A stretch of 64,000 nucleotides of DNA, taken from the NCBI RefSeq assembly GCF_039555335.1, contig NC_092628.1, positions 32,495,727 to 32,559,726 on the forward strand, written 5' to 3'. The translations under genes and the position numbers were made by a program. This DNA is from Amphiura filiformis (taxonomy: Eukaryota; Echinodermata; Ophiuroidea; Amphilepidida; Amphiuridae). The notes beneath the pieces are model-generated. The model searched no databases. It was given only the letters and a program-made list of their open reading frames with translations, and had not been told where the DNA came from. Shown in pieces: positions 58,801 through 64,000 of this stretch (position 1 is the first letter of the stretch; every line of letters starts with the position of its first letter).

Positions 58801-60805
58801 TACCATTAGGGCACCGGCAAGTAGAAAACCAAGTGCAGGTATCAGAAGGAACAAATTTGGAATAACATTGAGACTTCAAAAATGCTTGATATTTGAAAGA
58901 AGAAATGGAATTGGATAATCTGGTTTCCAGGGGCAGCTGGTTCCACAAGGGAACAATGCGGTTGAAGTATGATTGTTTGTGGGATTCAGTCTTACACCTC
59001 TGAAAAGATAACATAATAGGATCCGCAGAGAGCCTAGTAGTGGGATGGTTCTGTTGGTTTTTACTTTTAAAAACAACAAATTTATCTACATCTAAATCAT
59101 ATTGCCCCAACTTGCATCTATGATCTAAGATCACCGAGTTCCCTTCTGGATGATAGTGGAAGAAGGTCAAGACTGGTTAACCGCTCTTTATAGTCCTTGT
59201 CAGGATAGTGCATAATGAATTTGGTAGCCCGTCTTTGGACATCTTGAATAAGCTGGACATTTTGTTTTGAAGTCCCGCTCCAAAGACAGCTACCATACTC
59301 AAGGTCACTCCTGACAAGGGCAGTATAAAGAGTCTTAGTCACTTACGAATGCTTACCGTCTTGCATTGGACAGGCAGAGTTGGAACAACATCATCAAAAG
59401 GGCCACAACGGGTCAGTCAACGACTTTCATTCATGGAGGACTATCACCAAAACAATCTGTTACAGTCCTTCGATATGGATTTACTGATTTAGAAGCAAAA
59501 GCGTATCCAATGGCCCATCGAACAGTATGGATGGTATACCACGTGGTGAGACCCGCAGTACTTTTGTTTTCAACCCCTCTAAAGTAAACTTTATTTTGGC
59601 TGGGGTTACGAGGAATATATTAGCTTTCTTCAAATACCAAAATCTTTGAATTTTGATAGAGTATTGAGGCTATGAATTAGGTCACCAATCTTTACCTGCA
59701 CATTTTCCATGTTTTTAGCATTTGTGTGTGGAAGTGAAAGTGCAGTAAAACCCGGGAGTAAAACATCTCGTACTTTTTCTCCAGATTTTAATAGATTCCT
59801 CGCAAGAAATTGAGACCGTGAATGTGATTGGGGGTCTAATCCCTGGTGGTGTGGCAGGACAAGATGGCCGACTTACGGCAGGTGATAAACTTATATCCGT
59901 CAATGGAATCAATATAGAACACAGTACGAGAGAGTTTGGTGTCCAAGTGCTGAAGAATGCCGGGAACAAGATTGACATTGTCGTGACGAAGATGCGTACT
60001 GAAGACAATGATGAGGTAAGAAGATATTTAAATGTCAGCACTTTAAATCTTACAAGATCGGCCTATTTGCTCTCCGTGTGGAATCAGACCCACATTCTTT
60101 GCGATTTGGTGCCCAAGAAAAACATATGACTAGAGATGAGTTTGTTACTTTTTGCTTACATTAGGCCTAACCAAGAAAACAAAAGCAAAATATCTAAAAG
60201 CAATTTCACCCCAAAATCAACGATAGACAAACCATTCCGAAATTAAATTTGTATATGAAAATTTACTAGGGCTTGACCATGTTGACTATCTTGATATTCA
60301 CGACTAAATGATGTGTATGTTGCATTTAGAATACAAAGCAGGTCCTTCTGATATCAAATAATTTTTCCTTTTTTGAAATTCGAGATATATACAAATTTTA
60401 TGGTAAATTATTAACAAATGACATTTCAAACATTTCACAGTCCTCAAAACAGTCCTATAAATATAATGACACGACGGTAACTGGGGTGAAAAGCCGTCCA
60501 TCAATTGACAATTTTGACCTTTCGTATTGAAATGCCAACATTTTTCATTTCTAATAATTTGCCATAAAATTCGTATTATATCTCGAATTTCAAAAAAATC
60601 AAAATTGTTTGATATCAGAAGGATTCAGAATGTAATTTGATGTGTCTGATATGCTCTCAGATCCCACAAAAAAGACTGTGCAAAAAAGTGGGTGACCGAC
60701 TGACCGACCCCTAAAAGATATACCGTAATTCATAAAATTCAGTTGTATTATTTGGATTTTCATTACCATTGTACTTTTTTGTTTTTATTTCAGATATTTG
60801 TGTAG
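28798..60805 (+). CDS. TRPM-family channel with inserted Death domain and C-terminal PDZ, 25 exons, 1,243 aa
   Basis: Exons: 28798-28899, 30406-30598, 31392-31585, 32438-32603, 33383-33631, 34007-34169, 35509-35690, 42093-42202, 42580-42732, 43116-43220, 43784-43919, 44394-44583, 45515-45746, 45927-45958, 46806-46869, 47909-48043, 48682-48921, 50277-50451, 50991-51147, 51320-51513, 54590-54722, 55052-55103, 55742-55873, 59785-60015, 60794-60805. All introns are GT-AG except one GC-AG, and every junction keeps frame. Domains: SLOG/LSDAT ~11-218 and ~302-415, Death domain 219-301 inside it, TRPM helical repeats ~416-735, S1-S6 ~750-993, TRP helix ~994-1057, linker, PDZ ~1141-1232, tail IFV. TRPM channels are tetrameric plasma- or intracellular-membrane cation channels; the Death domain suggests coupling to death-fold adaptors and the PDZ to a scaffold (inference). 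No coiled coil, Nudix or alpha-kinase domain is present. Start: an in-frame TAG lies four codons upstream, but a TAG acceptor ends there too, so the Met could be internal. Confidence 0.85.
30406..30598 (+). CDS. Channel exon 2 (SLOG, first strands)
   Basis: Residues 35-98. 'HPNLLISVLGGAWDF' is the TRPM 'PxLLISVxGGxxNF' signature. It ends phase 1 before GTAAGT. Confidence 0.92.
31392..31585 (+). CDS. Channel exon 3 (SLOG, nucleotide-loop region)
   Basis: Residues 99-163. 'AWILTNGINVGVSKYV' corresponds to the family's 'AWIxTGGxNxGVxxxV'; the first Gly of the GG pair is replaced by Asn105. The rest is unusually basic. Phase 0 end before GTAAGT. Confidence 0.92.
32438..32603 (+). CDS. Channel exon 4 (SLOG, 'HTHFILVDD' strand)
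   Basis: Residues 164-218. 'LDPNHTHFILVDD' is a near-exact TRPM motif, followed by 'VRENFEKAMNK' in place of the usual 'xRxxLEKxIS' helix. It ends phase 1 before GTAAGC. Confidence 0.92.
33383..33631 (+). CDS. Channel exon 5: Death domain on a symmetric exon
   Basis: Exactly 83 codons with phase 1 at both ends (CAG acceptor, GTACGA donor), residues 219-301. 'DVLKSWKKDHGMNATRRTIV' and 'ALKRMKNKQVVKQIEERW' match helices 4-6 of Death domains, including the core Trp (267) and the Trp/Leu helix 5-6 spacing. Helices 1-3 are short ('DDVINEIP', 'HRDFIKAMRLS'). TRPM proteins normally run from the exon 4 helix directly into the exon 6 strand, so this exon interrupts the SLOG fold; its removal would restore a standard TRPM in frame. 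Confidence 0.88.
34007..34169 (+). CDS. Channel exon 6 (SLOG, 'EGG...SGRAA' strands)
   Basis: Residues 302-355. 'VVCIYIEGGHHTIEHA' and 'PIVVVNHSGRAANLMALA' align with TRPM 'VxxxxEGGPxT' and 'PVVVxxGSGRAADxxA'. The Gly before Ser and the Asp after AA are replaced (His337, Asn343). It ends phase 2 before GTTTGT. Confidence 0.9.
34729..35396. mobile_element. Foldback element, family P, copy 1 (intron 6)
   Basis: Left end TTAAGGGCTGGGGTATGAACG, right end CTAGATCCCTTAA. The two arms are complementary through 'GATATCAAATAATTTT' and an inner 'CAATTGAAAATTTTGACCTT' palindrome. Related copies: 51544-52628 and a divergent one at 60263-60712. Confidence 0.75.
35509..35690 (+). CDS. Channel exon 7
   Basis: Residues 356-416. 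'SLSEHRKRILWHIYDG' then 'IDQVILKALMQ' matches the TRPM 'KxxITVF...ExxxDIDxAILxALLK' helix that leads into the helical repeats. It ends phase 1 before GTAGGT; a 6.4-kb intron follows. Confidence 0.85.
36487..37460 (-). pseudogene. Second, decayed GPCR copy (intron 7, antisense)
   Basis: Nearly identical to the copy at 38177-39690 over TM1 (GVPANTLILITFG), TM3-TM5 and the start of TM6, but it lacks about 67 bp after TM3's start, breaks off after TM6 with a stop, and has no TM7 or tail. It is a partial tandem duplicate. Confidence 0.7.
37482..37731. mobile_element. MITE, TTAAAGGGGCATTTCG family, copy 2
   Basis: The right end is 'CTCGAAATGCCCTTTTAA', and it shares 'GAATTAATCTGCAAG' with the copies at 18387 and 49559. 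It separates the two GPCR copies. Confidence 0.5.
38177..39547 (-). pseudogene. Rhodopsin-class GPCR, intronless, two frameshifts (intron 7, antisense)
   Basis: From Met at 39547: TM1 'GVPANTLILITFGRR' (Asn1.50), TM2 'LLTLAGADLLCC' (Asp2.50), TM3 after 'WMCKLMALSL' (Cys3.25), TM4, TM5 'IVIYGIASFLTLGTLII', a 70-residue third loop, TM6 'RLLVTTFTFAFLLLT', TM7 'RLNHIVNAFIYF' (an NPxxY variant) and a ~115-residue Pro/Glu-rich tail. One base is missing near 39229 (a T run, shown by the sister copy) and one A is extra near 38650; both lie in homopolymers. The DRY motif is replaced (around 'CSFNKMR'). Either a young pseudogene or a gene with assembly errors. The ligand is unknown. Confidence 0.75.
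39734..42092. other. Rest of intron 7, no gene seen
   Basis: AT-rich; short open frames lack splice signals or motifs. A (CA)n run lies at 41817-41836. Confidence 0.5.
42093..42202 (+). CDS. Channel exon 8
   Basis: Residues 417-453. 'QLNLAQTWNRHDIVRTQLF' is the conserved TRPM 'LxLALAWNRxDIAxxxIF' block. It ends phase 0 before GTACGC. Confidence 0.92.
42580..42732 (+). CDS. Channel exon 9
   Basis: Residues 454-504. 'TVIVNNKPGFVRLYLGNGA' and 'YLTRRVLTQLY' match the ankyrin-like TRPM 'ALVxxRxEFVxLxLENG...FLTxxxLxxLY'. Phase 0. Confidence 0.92.
43116..43220 (+). CDS. Channel exon 10 (Cys-rich insert)
   Basis: Residues 505-539. It is not clearly alignable to TRPMs; it ends 'PTCSPCCNTDT', a CxxCC cluster. 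Phase 0 on both sides with good CTAAATATAG/GTAAGT sites. Confidence 0.7.
43784..43919 (+). CDS. Channel exon 11 (variable linker)
   Basis: Residues 540-584. Acidic Asn/Asp-rich start, then 'GLKKIGDTIQSLTS'. It corresponds in position to the variable TRPM linker. It ends phase 1 before GTAAGG. Confidence 0.7.
44394..44583 (+). CDS. Channel exon 12
   Basis: Residues 585-647. 'HHLFLFAVLNGFHEMAEYFW' and 'HIATALVAREIYLGMA' match TRPM 'xxLxxWAVLxxRxxMAxxxW...AxALVAxKxxxxMA'. It ends phase 2 before GTACAA. Confidence 0.92.
45005..45392. mobile_element. TIR element carrying three histone-type stem-loops (intron 12)
   Basis: 'AATTAGTAAGTTTTAGCGG' at about 45007 is matched inverted at about 45373-45392. 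Inside, GGCTCTGAAAAGAGCC (the histone 3' hairpin read on the minus strand) occurs at 45095-45110, 45193-45209 (one extra A in the loop) and 45258-45273, each with histone-like flanks (minus strand AAC before, mostly ACCAC after). The right flank 'CTCCTGACGAAAGCTTGACA' recurs near 54798. A tRNA-like B box (GGTTCGAGCCC, 44671) lies just upstream. Confidence 0.7.
45515..45746 (+). CDS. Channel exon 13
   Basis: Residues 648-725. 'YEELACKILEQCRKDHDKD' and 'GGTTCLKLAESTESRRFIAH' then 'VQSLVNEVWRHGL' follow the TRPM 'YExxAxxxLxxCYxxDE...TCLxLAxxAxxxxFIAHxxxQxxLxxxWxG' block. Phase 0 end. Confidence 0.93.
45927..45958 (+). CDS. Channel exon 14 (short, GC donor)
   Basis: Eleven residues (DHGSGTANIKR, last codon split, phase 2). 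The donor is AAAAAG|GCAAGT, the standard context of GC-AG introns; the frame into exon 15 is only kept if this GC site is used. Confidence 0.65.
46806..46869 (+). CDS. Channel exon 15 (pre-S1)
   Basis: Residues ~736-757. 'VWTAPRTTFAFNV' aligns with TRPM 'FYxAPxxKFWxNT' directly before S1. Phase 2 in, phase 0 out before GTATTA. Confidence 0.8.
47909..48043 (+). CDS. Channel exon 16 (S1-S2)
   Basis: Residues 758-802. S1 'ILLLALFSYILL', then 'TPSWWEVLLIIWVGTILIEE', the TRPM S2 'PSxxEWxxxxxxxTLxxEExR'. Phase 0 both sides. Confidence 0.93.
48251..48428. repeat. Inverted repeat (intron 16)
   Basis: 'TTCGCCAGCGAAGTGGTTACGT' is matched inverted by 'ACGTAACCCTTCGCTGGTGAA'. Small MITE-like hairpin. 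Confidence 0.5.
48682..48921 (+). CDS. Channel exon 17 (S3-S4)
   Basis: Residues 803-882. 'YIEDYWNKIDVIMLNLFVV' (S3), 'LLLALDLFFFYFRQLHVFTI' (S4) and 'LGPKVIMVFKM' (S4-S5 linker) follow TRPM exactly in order. Phase 0 both sides. Confidence 0.95.
49122..49540. mobile_element. Foldback element (intron 17)
   Basis: 'CAGTTGAGTCGAGTCAATCT' and 'GACAAAGTGCTAACATGTTTG' are matched inverted at 49460-49540; the centre carries 'CAAGTCATTCGAGTCAC' and its complement. Confidence 0.6.
49559..49901. mobile_element. MITE, TTAAAGGGGCATTTCG family, copy 3 (intron 17)
   Basis: Left end AAAGGGGCATTTCGTGATCC; right end with AATCACGAAATCCTCCTTTAA. It contains GCAGATTAATTCG, inverted relative to copies 1 and 2. 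Confidence 0.65.
50277..50451 (+). CDS. Channel exon 18 (S5 and pore helix)
   Basis: Residues 883-940. S5 'LVFFLSILFIILLGYGIA', then 'AGILYRPYFQIYGELF', the TRPM pore helix. The filter position reads Y-G-E (Glu933), as in TRPM1/3/6/7, rather than F-G-Q of TRPM2/4/5/8. It ends phase 1 before GTAAGT; a weaker donor 5 nt earlier would break the frame. Confidence 0.93.
50991..51147 (+). CDS. Channel exon 19 (outer pore and S6)
   Basis: Residues 941-992. Acidic outer-pore loop 'DPDDSCSTNQTEIELG' with Cys947 and Cys962, which could form the pore-loop disulphide of TRPMs, an NQT sequon, and S6 'SNVLLLNLLIATF' (family 'xNILLLNLLIAxF'). It ends phase 2. Confidence 0.94.
51320..51513 (+). CDS. Channel exon 20 (TRP helix)
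   Basis: Residues 993-1057. 'NTFETVQEETDLHWKFH' and 'RPDLMPPLIIITDIYRFI' match TRPM 'xTFxxVQxxxxxxWKFQ...RPxxPPPxIxxxHI'. It ends phase 1. Confidence 0.94.
51544..52628. mobile_element. Foldback element, family P, copy 2 with a nested palindrome (intron 20)
   Basis: The same ends as 34729-35396 (TTAAGGGCTGGGGTATGAACG ... GGATCCCTTAA). A second palindrome, about 51930-52350 ('CGCAATAAGGGCGCC' and complement), is inserted at its centre. Confidence 0.75.
53733..54189. mobile_element. Foldback element (intron 20)
   Basis: 'AAAGACTGCACAAAAAGTAA' and 'CGCAGCTGTTATAAAT' at the left are matched inverted at 54155-54189. Confidence 0.7.
54275..54423. mobile_element. MITE, ~149 bp (intron 20)
   Basis: The ends ATTGAAGACCGAATTAAAAA and, inverted, TTTTTAATTCTGTCTTCAAT form 28-bp terminal repeats. 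Confidence 0.7.
54590..54722 (+). CDS. Channel exon 21 (post-TRP helix, CPCC motif)
   Basis: Residues 1058-1101. 'LVKLAELVAHRYVSQARR' corresponds to the TRPM helix 'xxxWExxxxExYL'; it is followed by 'KDACPCCQFTEM', a second CPCC-type cluster. Phase 2 end before GTAGGC. Confidence 0.82.
55052..55103 (+). CDS. Channel exon 22
   Basis: Residues 1102-1119 (RRIFVRLNEFDHLTDK). Short, phase 2 in and phase 0 out before GTTAGT. Confidence 0.65.
55742..55873 (+). CDS. Channel exon 23 (PDZ, first half)
   Basis: Residues 1120-1163. 'LTVELVCEEEGQGFGFSI' is a PDZ beta-A strand, the carboxylate-binding GFGF loop and beta-B. Phase 0 end before GTATGT. Confidence 0.85.
56897..57760 (-). mobile_element. LINE 3' fragment inserted in the host LINE
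   Basis: 216-codon open frame 57762-57112 with 'ETKFLGVIIDENLTWKNHI', 'YGILTWGNACKTYL' and 'LQKWAMRIISNSHY', the C-terminal region of CR1/Jockey-type LINE proteins. The 3' end is a run of 'AAAGATTCATTC'-like units near 56897. It is 5'-truncated and unbroken in this part, hence fairly recent. Confidence 0.8.
57905..58240. mobile_element. MITE inserted in the host LINE
   Basis: 'CAGGGCCGGATTTACC' at the left and 'GGTAAATCCGGCCCTG' at the right are inverted ends; next to them 'GGGCCCGGGCCCAGGGCCCC' and its inverted counterpart. It includes 'CGCGCTTCGCGCG' motifs. Confidence 0.75.
58556..59344 (-). mobile_element. Second LINE 3' fragment inserted in the host LINE
   Basis: Minus-strand frames carry 'YTALVRSDLEYGSCLWSG' and 'IQDVQRRATKFIMHYPDKD', then 'SYFNRIVPLWNQLPLETR', the usual C-terminus of CR1-like RT proteins. 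The 3' end is (TTTA)n at 58559-58583. One frameshift separates the two blocks. Confidence 0.75.
59785..60015 (+). CDS. Channel exon 24 (PDZ, second half)
   Basis: Residues 1164-1240. 'PGGVAGQDGRLTAGDKLISV' and 'NGINIEHSTREFGVQVLKNA' are the PDZ 'GxAxxDGRLxxGDxLLxVNG' core and helix B, ending in strand 'KIDIVVTKM'. Phase 0 end before GTAAGA. Confidence 0.92.
60263..60712. mobile_element. Foldback element, family P, divergent copy 3 (intron 24)
   Basis: It shares 'CTTCTGATATCAAATAATTTT' and its inverted match near 60600-60625 with copies 1 and 2, but differs at both ends. Confidence 0.55.
60794..60805 (+). CDS. Channel exon 25 (C-terminal Ile-Phe-Val and stop)
   Basis: Phase 0 after TTTATTTCAG; codes for I-F-V then TAG. 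If this exon is skipped, exon 24 would read through to a different, longer tail ending at 60126. An AATAAA at 61453 is the first polyadenylation-type signal seen downstream. Confidence 0.55.
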   Translation: MFV

Positions 60806-63800
60806 AAGAAATCCGCAAAATGACGAGAAAATTGCTAAACTGTAATGAATACAACACGCCACAAAATGATTTTAAATTGTAAAATGGTTCTCTAGTCCGA
60901 ATATGGAAAAGGTTCGCTAGCCCGAAATAAGATTTTCTATTACAAATCTGAAAAGGGGTATTTTAAACCGAATTTGAAAAGGGTTCTCTAATCCTAAATC
61001 CATTGGTGATTACAAATCCGATTGAGGGCAAAAAGATTACCTTTCTGAGAATTGGGCTATTCCAGAAATAAGTGCACACCCCCTATTATAATAGAGGAGT
61101 AACTTTTCAATATACCGTGTCAAATGTCTGGATTTCCATATTTGGCTTTCTGAAAAAGACTGTGATTCTAGTTGCCAATTGCTACCTGGAAAAGCTTGGA
61201 AATGCAATTAAATGAATGAAAAAACACGGAATTGGCCAAAATTATCTCTCAAATTGAGGATTTCCGATTTTGAACTATTTTTCTGCTGGATTTTTCGCAT
61301 TTGGACACTTCCAAAGTCTGGATTTTCAACAATCACCACTGGACAAAAGGTCCGGAAATTCGAACTCCTCTATATGGGGTGTGCGTCTATTTTCTGGAAT
61401 ACCCCATTGCTCATTTGTCATAATAATATTATTATTATTTAATATTCCGTAAAATAAATTACCCCATCACATAGTGTATAGGTGGCGGAAATTTAAATTT
61501 TTCCATGGAGGCGCCCCCATAAAAGAAAAAATTAACTAATAACTGCCCTAATGCATCTTCCTTTTTAGTCCGAAAACTTTTTGGCCAATAAGGGAAAATT
61601 GCAAATTTTGCGCGCTTCGTGACAACCAAATACCAACATTTATCTTCATTTGCAGCTAAATAGTTTGAAATTGAAAACTTTCGCGCGCAAGTGTCCGACA
61701 GTAGGTCAAACCGGTACAAAATAAAAAAATATGCACAAACATTATACGGGCCGTTGGTCTGGTGCATATGGGTCCAGAGGATATTGGTCTAACAATTTCA
61801 GCTTTTTCAGCCTCAATCATGTCGATTACCATGAATACTCCCAACACTTAATTTTACATGCCTATGATTATTTTATATACGCTGCCTTTCCGCCTTAGCG
61901 TCACTTGTCTTGTACTGCCCACAACGTCATATGTACGACGATTGTTATGTTTTAGTGTCTTTTATGTATTATTTATTTCCACTTGACTCTATAATAATGA
62001 GTACTACTATTAGTATTAAGGTTAAGGTTATACAGGATTTTGACATTTTGTGTAGGCAAATTGGCTGCACGTAGCCACCTAAAATATTTTGTTTTTCAAA
62101 AAATAAACATGGCAGGCCTAAAAATCATACTTCATCTTAAAGTTGACACTCTAATGATTATTATTGTAATACTTTTAACGTCATAGCTCATACACAAATG
62201 TACTTTGTAAGTGTTTCAATTTGTGTTCAATTTCATGAGCATGAGGTTTTTTGGGAAAGAGGCCAGGAAAATATGGGGAGAGGGTCTGATTTCATTGCGA
62301 TTTCGTATATGTGTTACAAACAAACCAATGAAATAATGTACCTATTTATTCTTTCGATAGGTCCTCCTGATTTAAAACAGTAAGCTTACATGTTCACAGA
62401 ATGTCAATGAAAATGATGGGGTAAATGTCGTCTTTTTTGCAACAACAATATTAATTTAGTGTGCCAATATATTGACACAATTATTCCCTACATTATTTCT
62501 TTGAAGTATCAGCTAACACATGCATATCAAAATTTTATGAATCAGCTACGGGAAACATTAAAAATAATTTATTTCATATCAGCATATCAGGCCAAATGGT
62601 CCAAAATGGAGTTCTGAGATATCCACACATTTAGTTTCAAGTACTCACATTTTCTGCTATTTCACAGTATCAATTCACAATCCCATAATATTCCAGGTGC
62701 AGTGCTCCTGTATTACTACTGATAATCCTTACTGCATGGGAAGTATCAATTGATTTTCACAAAACTTGCAGAAATTGACAAATTTCTGCCAAAACTTCCA
62801 CACTATCAATATCATGTTCAAACCATGTGCTAACTTGTTTACAATGCTAGTTAATGTTGCCAGGGCCAAGGTGATAGTACTTATTTTATTGATTTTGTCT
62901 AGTATAGTGCTGGTTGAATACTCATGCTCCACTGTGTATATGCTTCAGTGATTTTAGCAATCAAATGAAAATGATAGGGTTGCCAGTTCATGCGCTGGAA
63001 TAATAATCACTATAAGGGGGCACATCACTAAATAAATGTCCCATTGAAATACATGTGAAAATACAATAAAGTAACTAGGTGCATAATAATTATGAGTCCT
63101 GGGGGAGGGTAGAATGGGGGAGGGGGGGAGCAGTTTTTGGCAAACATTTACAGTGCATCTTTATAAGGCTTAGGAAACACTACATAAACATTCAAATCTG
63201 CATCATAATATCTAGGCCATTTAAAGTTTCCACATTGGCAAAGTTAGGCTGGCCGAGAGCAGGGCCAGGGGAGGATGACAGGAAATGTTGGCATACCTTT
63301 TAAAATCTAACCCACGGGCCCCCATGTATATTTGGGATTCCCCTTCCAAAGAAAATGATAGCCCTCACACCTTCTCTTTCTTCCATGAGTTACACCAAAT
63401 GCGGAAGGATTTAGTGTAGTGTCCCCTTAAAACAAGAACTGTCTTTAAAAAAAAGAATTAGTGCTGTGGGATATCTAGAGCAAATATTGATACACAAAAA
63501 TTATTTCAAAAATACTTTGTTGATACAATTTTTTCAATCTACATCTCTGAGATGTTTAATATATACATATACTTCATAAATAAAAATTAAAAAACAAAAG
63601 ACAAGTTGAGTGGAATTTTCACCCTCCGTAACCTTAAGAGGGATTAAAATTTTCTTCAACTTGTCATTCGTTATTTACTTTTAATATTATTTTTACTTGA
63701 CCCTATTGAGTACTGCTCAATTAGTCGGATAAGTTCCATTCAACTTTTCATTTTGTTTTTTACTTATGAAGTTTTTAATTTAAATTTATGAAGTACATGT

Positions 63801-64000
63801 ATCTTATTTATTGAATACATCAGAGATGCAGATTGAAAATAAAAAGAATGTACATTTGTACCTAGTTAAATAAATTTATTAATAAATAAATTATTATTAG
63901 TGGCGTGATCTATTTTCTATTCGTGATGAAGTTATCTGCAAGTACCGCATTGTAATTAAGCAGTGCCATACCCTCAGATTATGTATCCGGGTTATGGATA
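60806..64000. other. 3' untranslated and intergenic sequence, no further gene seen
   Basis: Nothing beyond the 3' end of the channel gene could be supported as coding. Confidence 0.5.
63531..63841. repeat. Inverted repeat
   Basis: 'TTTCAATCTACATCTCTGAG' and 'ACTTCATAAATAAAAATTAA' are matched inverted at 63760-63841. Confidence 0.6.

Larger units (their letters stand above)
56170..59560 (+). pseudogene. Degenerate LINE (intron 23) split by three insertions
   Basis: Plus-strand RT motifs in order: 'LPPEQAGFRKGRGTKNQIGN' (56270), 'FRDYSKAFDCVQHEK' (56385), 'VRYADDITLIGR' (56680, intact YADD), 'GSETW' (57890), 'FGHILRRNGDKLEK' and 'RRRGRQKLQTDGIKE' (58420-58540), 'DRQSWNNIIKRATTGQS' (59366). 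It is broken by insertions at 56897-57760, 57905-58240 and 58556-59344, and by stops. Elements of this type copy themselves by target-primed reverse transcription; this copy cannot. Confidence 0.8.

Noticed and set aside
60016-60129. Channel C-terminus by read-through of exon 24
   Set aside because: Open to 60126, but a good GTAAGA donor and a good downstream acceptor exist and the read-through sequence looks like intron. Kept only as an alternative.

Overview
This is a window of an animal nuclear genome. Split genes with GT-AG introns, long AT-rich introns, abundant inverted-repeat (foldback) elements, degenerate LINE copies and tetranucleotide microsatellites all point that way. Death-fold domains (CARD, Death) joined to unusual partners, and histone-type 3' stem-loops, suggest an invertebrate deuterostome, most likely an echinoderm or a relative. 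That assignment is inference; no species marker is visible.

Layout. (1) 1-2.2 kb: first coding exon of a secreted CAP/CRISP-type protein on the minus strand, running off the left edge, with a TIR element in its first intron. (2) 2.2-8.7 kb: no genes; two large foldback elements. (3) 8.75-12.45 kb: a five-exon plus-strand gene for a 265-aa protein with an N-terminal CARD and a C-terminal domain I do not recognise. (4) 12.5-28.7 kb: mostly mobile and simple repeats, including a degenerate LINE on the minus strand interrupted by a hAT-like element with a clean 7-bp target duplication, two tRNA-like sequences, a 340-bp tetranucleotide array, and one possible orphan exon on the minus strand. (5) 28.8-60.8 kb: the main gene. 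I reconstructed 25 exons whose splice sites and phases all agree (3,732 nt, 1,243 codons plus stop). It encodes a TRPM-family ion channel with two departures from the family: a Death domain carried on one symmetric phase 1-1 exon spliced into the middle of the N-terminal SLOG (LSDAT) domain, and a C-terminal PDZ domain followed by a short hydrophobic tail, in place of the coiled coil, Nudix or kinase endings of known TRPMs. (6) 60.8-64 kb: no further gene seen.

Introns of the channel gene hold an antisense, frameshifted, intronless GPCR copy plus a second, more decayed copy; a TIR element with three histone-type stem-loops; related foldback elements; and a nest of three LINEs plus a MITE between the two PDZ exons.

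How the genes may work together (inference): a CARD adaptor-like gene lies upstream of, and in the same direction as, a Death-domain cation channel. The pair could belong to a death-fold signalling pathway that opens or assembles a TRPM channel at the membrane, with the PDZ tail as scaffold anchor. CARD exon 4 ends in phase 0 and an acceptor just before channel exon 1 also opens in phase 0, so a CARD-channel fusion transcript is formally possible.
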